A stretch of DNA of 64,000 nt from assembly GCA_016860845.1 (NCBI GenBank), contig BOKF01000006.1:62001-126000 (forward strand), read 5' to 3'. Of the stretch, positions 1 through 8,753 are shown piece by piece. Source of the stretch: Chloroflexota bacterium (GTDB lineage Bacteria; Chloroflexota; Anaerolineae; 4572-78; J111). The stretch's first letter is position 1. Every line of letters begins with the position of its first letter. Position numbers and translations under genes: made by a program. Below the pieces are notes generated by a model. It was not told where the DNA came from and did no database searches. It saw nothing but the letters and a program-made list of their open reading frames with translations.

Positions 1-1021
1 CCAATTCGATTAAAGCGTGTTTAACCATCCCATCTGTGCAGCAAACCAGGCAGTTATGCCTGGCCGGATAATCTTGCCGGCCCAAAGCCAGTAAAACCGC
101 CCGGTTCTCGACCAACAACAACCAGGTTGCCGGTGTGGCAACTTGCTTCGTTAGGGCAATATCAATATTGGACAGGGCGGGGAAGCGACCGGGGAGCGGC
201 GAGCCATTCGCTAGGCAGATGGTACCGGCCAGGGGCACATGGTACAGGGTTTCCTCGGTCAGGATGCTGCAATCGGCCAGGCTCAAGCCCAGATTAGCCT
301 GGGTAATTTCTTCAAAGAAAGTTTGCCACCCCTGTAACTGCTTGGAACCGCCAATCTCTGGAAAAAGTTCAGCCGCCAGTTCTTTCCATTCAAGTGATTG
401 ACCGGCTGGCAGCTCGCCCAGGCGAGCCAAAAAACGGAGCGTTGTTTCGTAGCGAGGGTGGTCCGGTCCAACCGCCGGACCCGTCAGACGCGATAAAGCC
501 GGGGACTGGCCGGCTTGCAAAGCACTCAACTGAGCGGTTAGTAAATCAGCCAGAACGGGCTGAGTGACAGCCGGCAGGAGTGCGTCCACCAGAGCGGCCA
601 AACGACGCATTTCTGCGTCGGGAGAACCAAACAACTGCTCGCAAATTGCCCGGCCCGCCGGGGTTAGCGCCAGCCGGATCCTGGTTGCGCCTCCGGCTTT
701 GAACTGGCTTTCCCGAATCACAAGCCCCAGCCGAATCAAATCGTCCAGTAAGAGGGATAAGTCGGTAAAGGGAGACAGGTCGGCGGTGCGGAGACGGCGG
801 GCTACGGTAGCCTGCTCGCGTTGGCTGTCCAGAGGCAAGTCGCGCAGCGCGTGCAGGGCAGTACGGTGGGGCGGCATAAGCTGCCCCATGACCTGTTTAA
901 GGGCTGGAGGAGCGGCTGCCGTTTCGCTCATTGATAAGCGGGTGGTCGTGCGGGCCGTCCGGCGGTAGATGGTGGTATAAATAAGTCCGCCCCGGGTCTC
1001 CGTCGTGGTAAACGTCGTCAT
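1..1021 (-). CDS. jetD: Wadjet JetD-like Toprim nuclease subunit (partial, runs off left edge)
   Basis: Open frame of about 340 codons, N-terminal part only. The ATG directly abuts the stop of the SMC gene upstream, as expected for the last gene of a Wadjet operon. The first ~270 residues are a helical arm. Near the window edge the protein reads TWLLLVENRAVLLAL and then LVCCTDGMVKHALIEL, which fits the Toprim core of the DUF2220/DUF2399 families (acidic VEN motif, then a conserved glycine loop). In Wadjet, JetD is the endonuclease that cleaves small circular DNA after loop extrusion by JetABC. The remaining Toprim acidic residues lie outside the window, so catalytic integrity cannot be judged. 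Seen: frame and motif. Inferred: JetD identity from motif plus operon. Confidence 0.8.
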   Translation of the reverse strand, partial: MTTFTTTETRGGLIYTTIYRRTARTTTRLSMSETAAAPPALKQVMGQLMPPHRTALHALRDLPLDSQREQATVARRLRTADLSPFTDLSLLLDDLIRLGLVIRESQFKAGGATRIRLALTPAGRAICEQLFGSPDAEMRRLAALVDALLPAVTQPVLADLLTAQLSALQAGQSPALSRLTGPAVGPDHPRYETTLRFLARLGELPAGQSLEWKELAAELFPEIGGSKQLQGWQTFFEEITQANLGLSLADCSILTEETLYHVPLAGTICLANGSPLPGRFPALSNIDIALTKQVATPATWLLLVENRAVLLALGRQDYPARHNCLVCCTDGMVKHALIEL

Positions 1022-4000
1022 TTACGGCTCGATAATCTCGACTTCGCCCCGTTCCTTGAAGCGAATGGGTTTACAATAACAGCGGCCCCGGTGGGTCTTG
1101 GTGACGCCCAGGACAAAGTTAAAGCCTTCGGTGAATTCCCGCGAGCGAACCTTGGGTGTGAAAAAGAGGACTTTTTGATCGGGCAGATGCTCGGCCAGGA
1201 GCCGCAGTACCACGCCGACATTAATATCATCGAGGTTTTGATCAAGCTCATCGAAGACGTAAAACGGCCGGGGGAACTCTTTCAGAATAGCCAGGGCTAA
1301 GGCAAAGCCAATCGCCGCCCGCTCCCCCGATGACTTCGAGTCAATCGTAACCGGTGTGGGCGATACTCGCTCCGGCTCGACGGAAACGAGCACGTCCAGG
1401 TCAAAGCGGGTGCCGCCGCGCGGCTGGCGTTCAATCACGCCGTACCAGCCAAATGCTTCCAGGTAAGTCTGGAAGCGCTGGTTGATACGACGAAAATAAG
1501 CATTGACCATCTGCTCAAAATCACGCCGGGTTTGCTCCTCCTGGCTTTCCCAATAAGCCACCACGTCATTAGCTTCGTCCATAACCCGGCGGCGGGCCTG
1601 GGCTTCGGTCAGGGCCGTTTCGTACATCTCGACGGCATCCTGGGGCACGTCACGCAGAGCTTCGGCGGCCCGCTCGTGGACCTCGGCCTCATTTTTCCAG
1701 ACGGCCAGTTGAGCTTCGCTGACCTCGGTCAGGTCAGGGAATGTTTCGACCAGCCGGGTTAATAGTTCGGCTGGGGAGTCTGGCTTTACCGTTTCCCCGG
1801 CCAGGCGCTGCTCCATTTCAGTAAAAAACGGCTGGCCAAGGGTTTGAAAAGCCTCGATTTGAGCCGCCAGGTTACTCAAACGCTCGACCAGCCGATCCAC
1901 CTCGGCCTGCTGGCGGGCAGTCCGGCCGCGAATATTTTGCAGGTGGGCTTCGCCAATGGCCTGGGCGTTCGTCAGTTCGCGGATACGGTCAGCCAGCCCC
2001 TCCTGCTGCTGGCGAGCGCCATCTCGCTCGCGCCGGGCTTCATTCCGGGCAGTACGGGCTGCCTCTAACTGCTGGATTAGATCGGTCAGAGCCTCGTATT
2101 CGGCCCAGCGCTGGAGGATGGCCGTAAATTCAGCCTGACGACTCTCCAGCCGGCCAAGCGCCTGTTGAAGTTCAGCTCGCCGGGTGTCCAAAATCGTTAA
2201 CTGCTCGTTCGCCGCTACCTGTTCCGCCGCCAGCTCGGCGTAATGAGTCTGAGCCGTTTCAACCTGCCGCCGGTACTCCGGAATACGAGCATATTCCTGC
2301 CAGCGCTGCCAGGCCAGGTCCAGCTGCTCCCGCTGCTGGCGCAGTTGGTCCCGTTCTTGTTGGACGGCCTGGCGGGTCAAGCGAACTTCGGCCAGTTCCC
2401 GCTCCTGTCTGCTCACCGCCTGTTCATAACCGAGCCGGCCAATCGCATACTCGTCGGTGGCAGTAAAGCGCACGCCAAAGTGATCGAGAAAGTAATGATC
2501 CTGGGTGATGATCGCCGCGCTGCCATTCAATGCCAGATCGGGCTGCCAGCCCGCCTCCGGTCGAATGCTCCGCAAAAGAGCTGCCGCGAGTTCACGGGCA
2601 AAGGGCGGAGCATCATCGCGAAGCTGGACATAGGGTAATAACGTCCGGCTGTCATCGCCAAACTCTTCTTTCTCACCAGTCCGGCGATCTTCCAACCGGA
2701 TGGTATAATCGGCATAAGGGTGGAGCAGTCCATCGGGGGTGAGAATGGCTCCTCGCAGCGGCCGGAGCGCGGCTTCAACAAAATCACGATGAGCCGGGTC
2801 GGCCACTTCCAGAACCTCGGCCAGGGCGACCGCCTGAGGGTACTTCGCCAGGGCATCGTAGACAGCCTGGGGCAGGTTGACCTGATGCTGGCGCAGCCGG
2901 GCCAGTTCCGCTTCCCGGCGGCCGAACTCGTCGGCCAGAGCCACCTGCTGCTGGCCCAGCCGGTCCCAGCGCAATTCGAGCGCCTCCCGCTCGGCCGCTA
3001 CCTGAGCTTGAGCTGGCAAGTTGGCTACGGCTGCTTCGCGCCGGGCAATCTCGGCCTGGCCCTGCTCAATCTCCCGACCCACTGCACCGAGCTGCTGGCT
3101 CACCTGGGTGCGCCGGCTTGTCTCCGCCCCGTGACGGGCCGACAGATCGCGCTGTTCTGCCCTCAGAGCCGCCATTTCAACGTTGAGCTGGTCCAGGTCG
3201 GCCTGGGTTTGCTCGCGCGGGGGGAGACGCTGCGGCAGGTCGGCCAAGCCCTGGGTTTCCTGATCCAGGCGAGTCACCTCGGCCTCAAAGCGACGGTAGC
3301 GCTGGTTATGCGCGGTCAGGGTTGCCTCCAGCGCCTCAACCTGGGCCTGGAGGAGCTGCTGTTCCCGTTCCCGTTCGGCCTGCTCTGCTTCCAGCCGGGC
3401 TTGCTCCGCCTGAATAGCGGACAATTCAGTAGTGGCCGCTTGCTGGGCGCGGGTCTGGATGGCCTGTTCCTGCCGCAGGCTCACAATCCGGCGGGCAGTT
3501 TGGACTGCCCCGTGCTGGTAATAGTCGGTCCACAGCCGAGCCGCTTCGGTACGATGGTAGGCTCGTTCCTCAAACTGCTCTTTCAGCCGCCGGCGGCGGG
3601 CCAGAATCTCCTCGGCCTGCTGCAGTACCCGCAGGGCTTCGGCCTGGTGGCGGTGAGCGTCTTTGCGCTGGTCAATGGCTTCCTCCCACTTACGCTCCAG
3701 GTCTTCGACCCCCAGGATTTCCTTGATTTCCTCGTAGCGACGGTGCGGGGTGGTGTCAATGTAGCGGGTAATCTGGCCCTGGGTGACAAACATCATGGCG
3801 TCTTCGGTGGAAATAAACAGCGGATCGCGGCCCAGAATTTCTCGCAGGTCGCCAATCCGCGGAATCTCCTGGCGGATGTCTTCTTTGATAAAATAATGGG
3901 TGCGAAACACACGGTTGTACTGGAGGCCAAATTCAACCCCCAGGGTCATTTTGGCCGGCCAATCGGCTTTGTAAAAACGACCTTCGGGGTTCACAATGTC

Positions 4001-4234
4001 TAGCTCAATCCGGGCCGTCCGGCTGACCTGGTTTTCGCTGCCATATGGCAGGTAGTTCTGGGCCAGCCGTTCAACCTCGTGCCCCAGGACCAGTTTCAGG
4101 CACATGACTACGGTGGACTTCCCACTGCCATTAATCCCAAAAATCAATACCCGGCCATCATTACCGGTCCCCAGCGGAATTGTTTCATTGCGAAAACCAC
4201 GCACACCCTGAACACGCAGCGTAATTGGAATCAT
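1022..4234 (-). CDS. jetC: Wadjet JetC-like SMC ATPase
   Basis: SMC-family ATPase of about 1070 residues, the DNA-translocating motor of a Wadjet (MksBEFG-like) plasmid-defence complex. Walker A GINGSGKS lies at about residues 33-40. Long Gln/Glu/Arg-rich coiled-coil arms flank a central hinge-like globular region (about 420-600). The ABC signature SSGERAAIGFALALA is at about 968, followed by Walker B FYVFDELDQNL at about 991. An upstream in-frame TTG at 4255 would overlap the JetB stop; the ATG at 4234 is preferred because AAGAGG precedes it. Sits between JetB and JetD in one tightly packed operon. The Walker B and signature look fully active. It could be called MksB instead. Confidence 0.9.
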   Translation of the reverse strand: MIPITLRVQGVRGFRNETIPLGTGNDGRVLIFGINGSGKSTVVMCLKLVLGHEVERLAQNYLPYGSENQVSRTARIELDIVNPEGRFYKADWPAKMTLGVEFGLQYNRVFRTHYFIKEDIRQEIPRIGDLREILGRDPLFISTEDAMMFVTQGQITRYIDTTPHRRYEEIKEILGVEDLERKWEEAIDQRKDAHRHQAEALRVLQQAEEILARRRRLKEQFEERAYHRTEAARLWTDYYQHGAVQTARRIVSLRQEQAIQTRAQQAATTELSAIQAEQARLEAEQAEREREQQLLQAQVEALEATLTAHNQRYRRFEAEVTRLDQETQGLADLPQRLPPREQTQADLDQLNVEMAALRAEQRDLSARHGAETSRRTQVSQQLGAVGREIEQGQAEIARREAAVANLPAQAQVAAEREALELRWDRLGQQQVALADEFGRREAELARLRQHQVNLPQAVYDALAKYPQAVALAEVLEVADPAHRDFVEAALRPLRGAILTPDGLLHPYADYTIRLEDRRTGEKEEFGDDSRTLLPYVQLRDDAPPFARELAAALLRSIRPEAGWQPDLALNGSAAIITQDHYFLDHFGVRFTATDEYAIGRLGYEQAVSRQERELAEVRLTRQAVQQERDQLRQQREQLDLAWQRWQEYARIPEYRRQVETAQTHYAELAAEQVAANEQLTILDTRRAELQQALGRLESRQAEFTAILQRWAEYEALTDLIQQLEAARTARNEARRERDGARQQQEGLADRIRELTNAQAIGEAHLQNIRGRTARQQAEVDRLVERLSNLAAQIEAFQTLGQPFFTEMEQRLAGETVKPDSPAELLTRLVETFPDLTEVSEAQLAVWKNEAEVHERAAEALRDVPQDAVEMYETALTEAQARRRVMDEANDVVAYWESQEEQTRRDFEQMVNAYFRRINQRFQTYLEAFGWYGVIERQPRGGTRFDLDVLVSVEPERVSPTPVTIDSKSSGERAAIGFALALAILKEFPRPFYVFDELDQNLDDINVGVVLRLLAEHLPDQKVLFFTPKVRSREFTEGFNFVLGVTKTHRGRCYCKPIRFKERGEVEIIEP

Positions 4235-4251
4235 CAGTTTGCTCGCCTCTT

Positions 4252-4896
4252 TCAATCAAACATGGCTAACTTCGCTGCCGAACCTCGGCTCTCGTTAAAG
4301 TCCGAGGTAGGCTGTTCTTCTTCATCTATCGCCTGATTGGCCTCAGGCGCAGGTAAGCCAAAAAACTCGGCCACTTCGGCCTGGCTGACATCCCGACCCT
4401 GGCTGTCTTTGACCACCTGCTGCAGGAAATTGAGGCCCATACAGTGCCGGCCTAACGCAGTGAGGCTGTACGTCGTTTGTCCTTCGGCTTCTTCATGGAT
4501 TAACCAACCGAGCCGTTCCAGTTCGGTCATATAGCGTTTAATGCGTGAGCTGGCCTGCTTGTGGAACTGAAACCGCTCGACCAGGTGGGCGTGGTCTACC
4601 GGCAGCCCGTGCTGGGCCTGGAACTTCCAGGCATAAAGGGCCAGGGCCAGCGCCCCATTGGAAATGGGCAGACTTTCGGACACGGGAAAGTCGGCGGCGC
4701 TGATCACGGCATAGGTCAACTGCTCGTCGCTCACCAGAGTAAAAATCTGGCTGTAGCCGCGTTCCTCGAGGTAGGTCTGAAAATCGGCCAGATCGCCCAC
4801 CATCTGGCGCAGGCGCTCGGTGCGCATACCGTACCGCTGACTGCTGCCGATCAATAGCAGCTTTATAGCCCGTTCAAAGCGGGGATTCCCTTTCAT
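4252..4896 (-). CDS. jetB: Wadjet JetB-like (MukE/MksE-type) subunit
   Basis: Protein of 214 residues with the size and position of the MukE-like KITE subunit that binds the kleisin in SMC complexes. The middle shows winged-helix character, for example a region around residues 95-150 with FQFHKQASSRIKRYMTELER and LTALGRHCMGL. The start is well supported: GGAGG lies 5 nt upstream, inside the end of JetA, and the frames overlap by 23 nt, implying translational coupling. It is followed closely by JetC. The extreme C-terminus is acidic and poorly conserved in appearance. Assignment rests on operon order (A-B-C-D) more than on a catalytic motif; MukE-like proteins have none. Confidence 0.8.
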   Translation of the reverse strand: MKGNPRFERAIKLLLIGSSQRYGMRTERLRQMVGDLADFQTYLEERGYSQIFTLVSDEQLTYAVISAADFPVSESLPISNGALALALYAWKFQAQHGLPVDHAHLVERFQFHKQASSRIKRYMTELERLGWLIHEEAEGQTTYSLTALGRHCMGLNFLQQVVKDSQGRDVSQAEVAEFFGLPAPEANQAIDEEEQPTSDFNESRGSAAKLAMFD

Positions 4897-6220
4897 CCTT
4901 GACCTCCTTCAGCCGTTCCAGCGTGCCATCTTCATAGATAATAATCCGTTCATCTTCATACAAACAGCCCTCCGGCTGAAAATTCATTACACCCACCTGT
5001 TCCTGGTGACCAATGGCCATCAGACCACATAACCGCTCGTAGTTGTCATCCCAGGTTTGCAGCACGGTAGAGAGTCTTTCCGGTAGGGGTACGGCGGCCA
5101 AGGCAGGTAACTGGTTCAGGATACCCTTGTCCAGCGAAATAAAGAACTCCAGCGGCTCTTCACCCTCGACTTCTTCGCCCGGCATTTCGCCCGGCTCAAG
5201 AGCCACGAACAGATCACCCAGCACTTCGGCGACGGCGCCCCGGGCAAAGGGCTGGCCGGGCGCGACGGGCAGTTGCAGGGGTAGCCACACATCGCCGGTG
5301 GCCCGGCTGGCCGCCACGAGGGCATCCCCTTCCAGATGGGTGACGAGGTAGTCGTAAAAGGCCGCGTCAGACAGGATGGAAGCCGCGGCCCGGGTTTGCT
5401 GGGCGGCCACGGCAAACAGGTCCTTCAGCGCCTCAAATACCACCCCAAAGGCCGTCATCCGCACGTCAATGGCCCGGCGATGCACTTCGGCGTGGAGTTG
5501 GCCGGCCTTGAGGCGCAAATCAATATCGCTAATGAGCTGTTCATAGCGCGCCCGTAGTGCCTGCAGCCGTTCGGGAGCGGTGCCGCGCAGGATATAGTCG
5601 TGCCGTTTCTTTTGAAAATCGGCAATATTTTCCCGTAAAAAGAAGATGGAGCGGGAAAGGGCATCGGTCTTAAAACCGAGGTCATCATACGCCGCGATCT
5701 TCTCCATCTCGCGTTGGGCCAGGTAGAGGTTTTGCTGCACAAAATCACGGGTATGGAAGGCAAACCAATCCTGAACAATGCGGAACAGATCGCCCAGAAT
5801 CCGAACTCCTTTATCGGTCAGTTTGACACTACCTTCTGTGGTCACCCAGTTGGGGGTCTGAGCCGCCCGGATGACCCCGACCGGATCAACCAGCGGCGCC
5901 CGGCCGTACTTGGCCTGAAAACGGTAATGGAGGCCATCAATTTCAATGATGCCTCGACCGTAGACGAGCCGTTCCTCTTCAATCAGTTGCAGCAAGCGCA
6001 GACTGTCGGCTAACGCCTCCAAACCGCCCCGTTGAGCTTGCGATTGATAGTGAAGGAAATTGCCCAGGGTAGCCAAATCCGACATCAGCCGGTCCAGATG
6101 GGCCGGCCGGGCTTCGCTAAAGAAATCTACGACCTCCCCTTGTTCCAGAGAGCGATAGGATGGGGTGGTTGGAGTGGATTCAGCCGGAGAATTGGTATCG
6201 TTATGTTCCAATGGGTCCAA
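4874..6220 (-). CDS. jetA: Wadjet JetA-like (MukF/MksF-type kleisin) subunit
   Basis: Kleisin-type first gene of the Wadjet operon, 449 residues. The TTG at 6220 is chosen as start because GAGGAGG sits 7 nt upstream; the longer frame to 6313 covers that ribosome-binding site and adds an implausible tail. N-terminal winged-helix-like part (LTDKGVRILGDLFRIV near residue 140) is followed by long helices (residues ~170-330), as in MukF/MksF. The C-terminus (DERIIIYEDGTLERLKEV) overlaps the JetB start. The kleisin bridges the SMC heads and holds JetB. No catalytic residues are expected. Identity is inferred from size, helical layout and gene order. Confidence 0.8.
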   Translation of the reverse strand: MDPLEHNDTNSPAESTPTTPSYRSLEQGEVVDFFSEARPAHLDRLMSDLATLGNFLHYQSQAQRGGLEALADSLRLLQLIEEERLVYGRGIIEIDGLHYRFQAKYGRAPLVDPVGVIRAAQTPNWVTTEGSVKLTDKGVRILGDLFRIVQDWFAFHTRDFVQQNLYLAQREMEKIAAYDDLGFKTDALSRSIFFLRENIADFQKKRHDYILRGTAPERLQALRARYEQLISDIDLRLKAGQLHAEVHRRAIDVRMTAFGVVFEALKDLFAVAAQQTRAAASILSDAAFYDYLVTHLEGDALVAASRATGDVWLPLQLPVAPGQPFARGAVAEVLGDLFVALEPGEMPGEEVEGEEPLEFFISLDKGILNQLPALAAVPLPERLSTVLQTWDDNYERLCGLMAIGHQEQVGVMNFQPEGCLYEDERIIIYEDGTLERLKEVKDERESPL

Positions 6221-6325
6221 TTTTAACCCTCCTCGGCTAAATTGTATGATTCTAGCACGGGTTGGAAAGGACAACAAGTGTAGCTGATGGGCAGCACTTT
6301 TTATCAAAATCAAAAACTATCAAGA

Positions 6326-6697
6326 TCAAAGTGGTTATTGGAGATCCTTTCCAAGAAATAGCTCGGCGGAAAAACAGGACGCCAGAACGTGTTCTGTGAT
6401 GGTTGATGATGAATAGGTGGTAGGCTATGTGGTAGTAGATACTCCTTTTTTGAGCAGGGCTTTATTTTGGTGTTGTACATCCATCCGGATTATCGCCGGT
6501 GGGGCGCAGGCTTACGGCTGATGCAACATCTGGAAACGGTCTTCCAGACGGAGAAGCTGTTTACCTCGACCCATCTCTCCAATCTGCCGATGCCATCGTT
6601 GTTAGTCAGATTAGGCTATCTCCTCAGCGGCGTCATTCATTATCCGGATGAGGGCGACCCGGAACCGGTTTACGTCAACTATCTTCCCCAAAGGTGA
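6326..6697 (+). pseudogene. Degraded GNAT N-acetyltransferase
   Basis: Remnant of a GNAT acetyltransferase spread over several frames. The first part reads GDPFQEIARRKNRTPERVL. It is followed by VDDE, a TAG stop, then VVGYVVVDTP in another frame, and after a one-base shift near 6446 by FFEQGFILVLYIHPDYRRWG. The last segment is the acetyl-CoA binding motif (HPDYRRWGAG, equivalent to the family's Q/RxxGxG/A). The tail to the stop at 6697 remains open. At least one stop and one frameshift make it non-functional unless the sequence has errors. It lies in the gap upstream of the Wadjet operon. Confidence 0.7.
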
Positions 6698-6793
6698 GCT
6701 TCACCAAGTCAGGGCTGGGTTCAAACTGATGCCAAAATTTGTCACCTATCTATACCCTCACACCTGCCTCACCGCCAAACCTGGTACCCGGGC

Positions 6794-7685
6794 ATGTTCT
6801 TCGGTTACGCTTTTCCTCACTACAGGCAGATTCGGGAGGCGCTGGTAGAAGCCCTGGGTCAGTACCCCGTTTTGCCGGTCAGACAGGCGGCTTACGAAGA
6901 ATATGGTCGCGTCCACACCGAGGATTACTTGCACCAGCTGGCGCTGATGGCCGCCGGACAGCCGGTCAGCCCACTGCTCAGGTTGAGCCTGGAATGCAGC
7001 AGCTACGAGTTCTGCCTGCCTGGTTATCAGTATGGCGTGGGTGGCATGTTCGAGGCTGTCGAGCAGATGAAACGGGGGAACCTGGAGCGAGCTTTTTGCT
7101 TCTGCCTGGGTGGTCATCACGCCTACCGGGATTGGGAACACAGCTACTGCTCGCTATGCCCAGGAACTTGGCTTAGCCAGGGTGCTGATCATTGACTGGG
7201 ACATCCATTTTGCCCATGATGACACCGTCTACTGTCTCAGCATCTATAGTGTGGCTGATCTGTATATGGCCAAAGTCTCCAGCCTGCGAGCCGGAACGAC
7301 CGAAGGCGGGCAGCAGGTGGGCCACGGCAATATCCCCTTGCTGCACGATGTTTTCGACAATGCCTTCTTTGCCGAGATGAACCTGCCTGGTGAATTCTAT
7401 AGAGCGGCGCAGAGTCTTGAGGTGTTTCAGCAAGTCCTGGAAGAGCTGCCCTTCAGCCCTGACCTGATCTTGCTCTTTGCCGGTTGTGACTCTCACAAAG
7501 ATGATTGTGGCGGAGGGATCACTAACTGGACGGAACCGGAATTTGAAGTTCTGACCCGCTCTGTACTGGACCTGGCGCGTCGAGCCGGTTGCCCGGTCTT
7601 ATCCGTCCAGGGTGGTGGCTACAAATTGCCGGTGACTGTTGCAACGACCATCAGGCACGTAAAGGTCCTGGCTCAAACCGACTAG
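6794..7685 (+). pseudogene. Histone deacetylase-like hydrolase, frameshifted
   Basis: Two overlapping frames (6794-7195 and 7110-7685) together give a HDAC/acetoin-utilisation (AcuC)-like hydrolase. The first carries VHTEDYLHQLALM and LGGHHAYRDWEHSYC (the GHHA active-site motif). The second carries RVLIIDWDIHF (zinc-ligand D-x-H), FAGCDSHKDD (third zinc ligand) and VQGGGY. The frame changes at about 7150. The region after DWDIHF appears shortened relative to the family (GNGT and the following strand are missing). These lesions suggest a dead gene. Substrates of living relatives are acetylated lysines or polyamines. The adjacent GNAT remnant is decayed too. Confidence 0.7.
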
Positions 7686-7715
7686 CCAGGGCATTCCGGC
7701 GAGGGCAGGCTCCCC

Positions 7716-8048
7716 TTAGTCTGTCTCTTCGGCGCGGACAAGCTGCACTTTTGCGCCGCTCGGCACGGCGCGAAACTGAGTAGCATCCCCCAAGACACGC
7801 CCCAGGATATTGACCGGGCTGTAAGCGGCCGGCTTCTCGTCGGTACTGACCGGCGTTGGGCCAAAGAAGATGCAGAAGGCGTGGCCCAGCGGCCAGTAAC
7901 CTAATTCACCCACCTCGACTTCAGCCCGTGCGCCCGGTTCCTGGCCAACATGGACGGGGATCTCGAAGTAGATTTCATCGCCCCAGATATTGGCCTGCTC
8001 TTCAAGCGGCAGCGCCGCCCAGATTTGTTGAGCCGTGGGGCCTGTCAT
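7716..8048 (-). CDS. Cyclophilin-like fold protein (TM1367-type)
   Basis: Small protein of 110 residues resembling the bacterial/archaeal cyclophilin-like family (COG2164). Recognisable segments are EIYFEIPVHVG near residue 25, VEVGELGYWPLGHAFCIFFG in the middle and SPVNILGRVLGD near 80. Relatives adopt a cyclophilin beta-barrel, but prolyl isomerase activity is not established for them. Last gene of an apparent minus-strand run with the CxxC protein and the amino-acid oxidase. It converges with the HDAC-like pseudogene. The start is the only ATG at the right place; no strong ribosome-binding site is seen. Confidence 0.65.
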   Translation of the reverse strand: MTGPTAQQIWAALPLEEQANIWGDEIYFEIPVHVGQEPGARAEVEVGELGYWPLGHAFCIFFGPTPVSTDEKPAAYSPVNILGRVLGDATQFRAVPSGAKVQLVRAEETD

Positions 8049-8092
8049 TCAACTCAGCAGGGAGAGAAACATCTCCAGTTGTTATCACTATT

Positions 8093-8740
8093 CTATTCAT
8101 CAACTCTCCATTGATTGACTGAGGGGTGGATCTCCGGCACATAGCCGGTGGCCAAGGTCTTGACCACTGAAGGTGGGGTCAGGACATTGACTACTGTACC
8201 ACCGGGTTTGCATTGAATTTCGACATAACCAGCGGGCGACCAGCGCAGCAGGCTCTTCTCCCATACCAGGAATGCGGCGGCGTCGAGAGAAATAAATGTC
8301 CCATTGGGTAGAGCGGCCAGAGGAGCCTGATACACCCGCTTTTCGCGGCGCTCGGTCAGGCGTTCTCGGTGCAGGATCGCATCAATGGCAGCTATGGGCG
8401 GATTGGCCTGCTGGATCAAATCGGCATTTGCTTGTAGCCACAAGGATTTGAAATGAGTATAGGCAGGTCGGCGACATTCGGCGCAAGGCCGATGACCGGC
8501 CGCCAAAGCGATGGCCTCGTCCAGGAAGAAGAGTGGGGTGTAGTGGCCGGGAGCCATCATCTGTAAAGGCTGTCGTCCCGGTCTGAGGGTCAGGGAACAG
8601 ATAATCCAGGCTTTGGTGGTCCACCCCCGTTTGAGTTGGCCGCTTGTATTGTGCAGGATGCCGCGATTGCCCATCATTGTGCCACGTTGCGGCACCGCGA
8701 TGATCTGTCCAAAGGGAGTGACCCGATTTTGGTAGGGCAT
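8093..8740 (-). CDS. Conserved hypothetical protein with Ada-like CxxC motif
   Basis: 215-residue protein of no assigned function. Residues ~80-95 read ALAAGHRPCAECRRPAY, which resembles the metal-binding core of Ada-type domains (GxRPCxxCR), but only one CxxC pair is present. The rest is a compact globular sequence without membrane segments. The start is supported by GAGGAGAAG just upstream of the ATG. It starts 13 nt after the oxidase stop, so the two are probably co-transcribed. A nucleic-acid binding or small enzyme role is possible; no function is claimed. Confidence 0.6.
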   Translation of the reverse strand: MPYQNRVTPFGQIIAVPQRGTMMGNRGILHNTSGQLKRGWTTKAWIICSLTLRPGRQPLQMMAPGHYTPLFFLDEAIALAAGHRPCAECRRPAYTHFKSLWLQANADLIQQANPPIAAIDAILHRERLTERREKRVYQAPLAALPNGTFISLDAAAFLVWEKSLLRWSPAGYVEIQCKPGGTVVNVLTPPSVVKTLATGYVPEIHPSVNQWRVDE

Positions 8741-8753
8741 CTTCTCCTCACTC

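Noticed and set aside
2720..4003. 427-codon plus-strand frame opposite the SMC gene
   Set aside because: It mirrors the JetC coding strand; leucine- and glycine-rich composition with no motif is typical of an antisense shadow in a high-GC gene.
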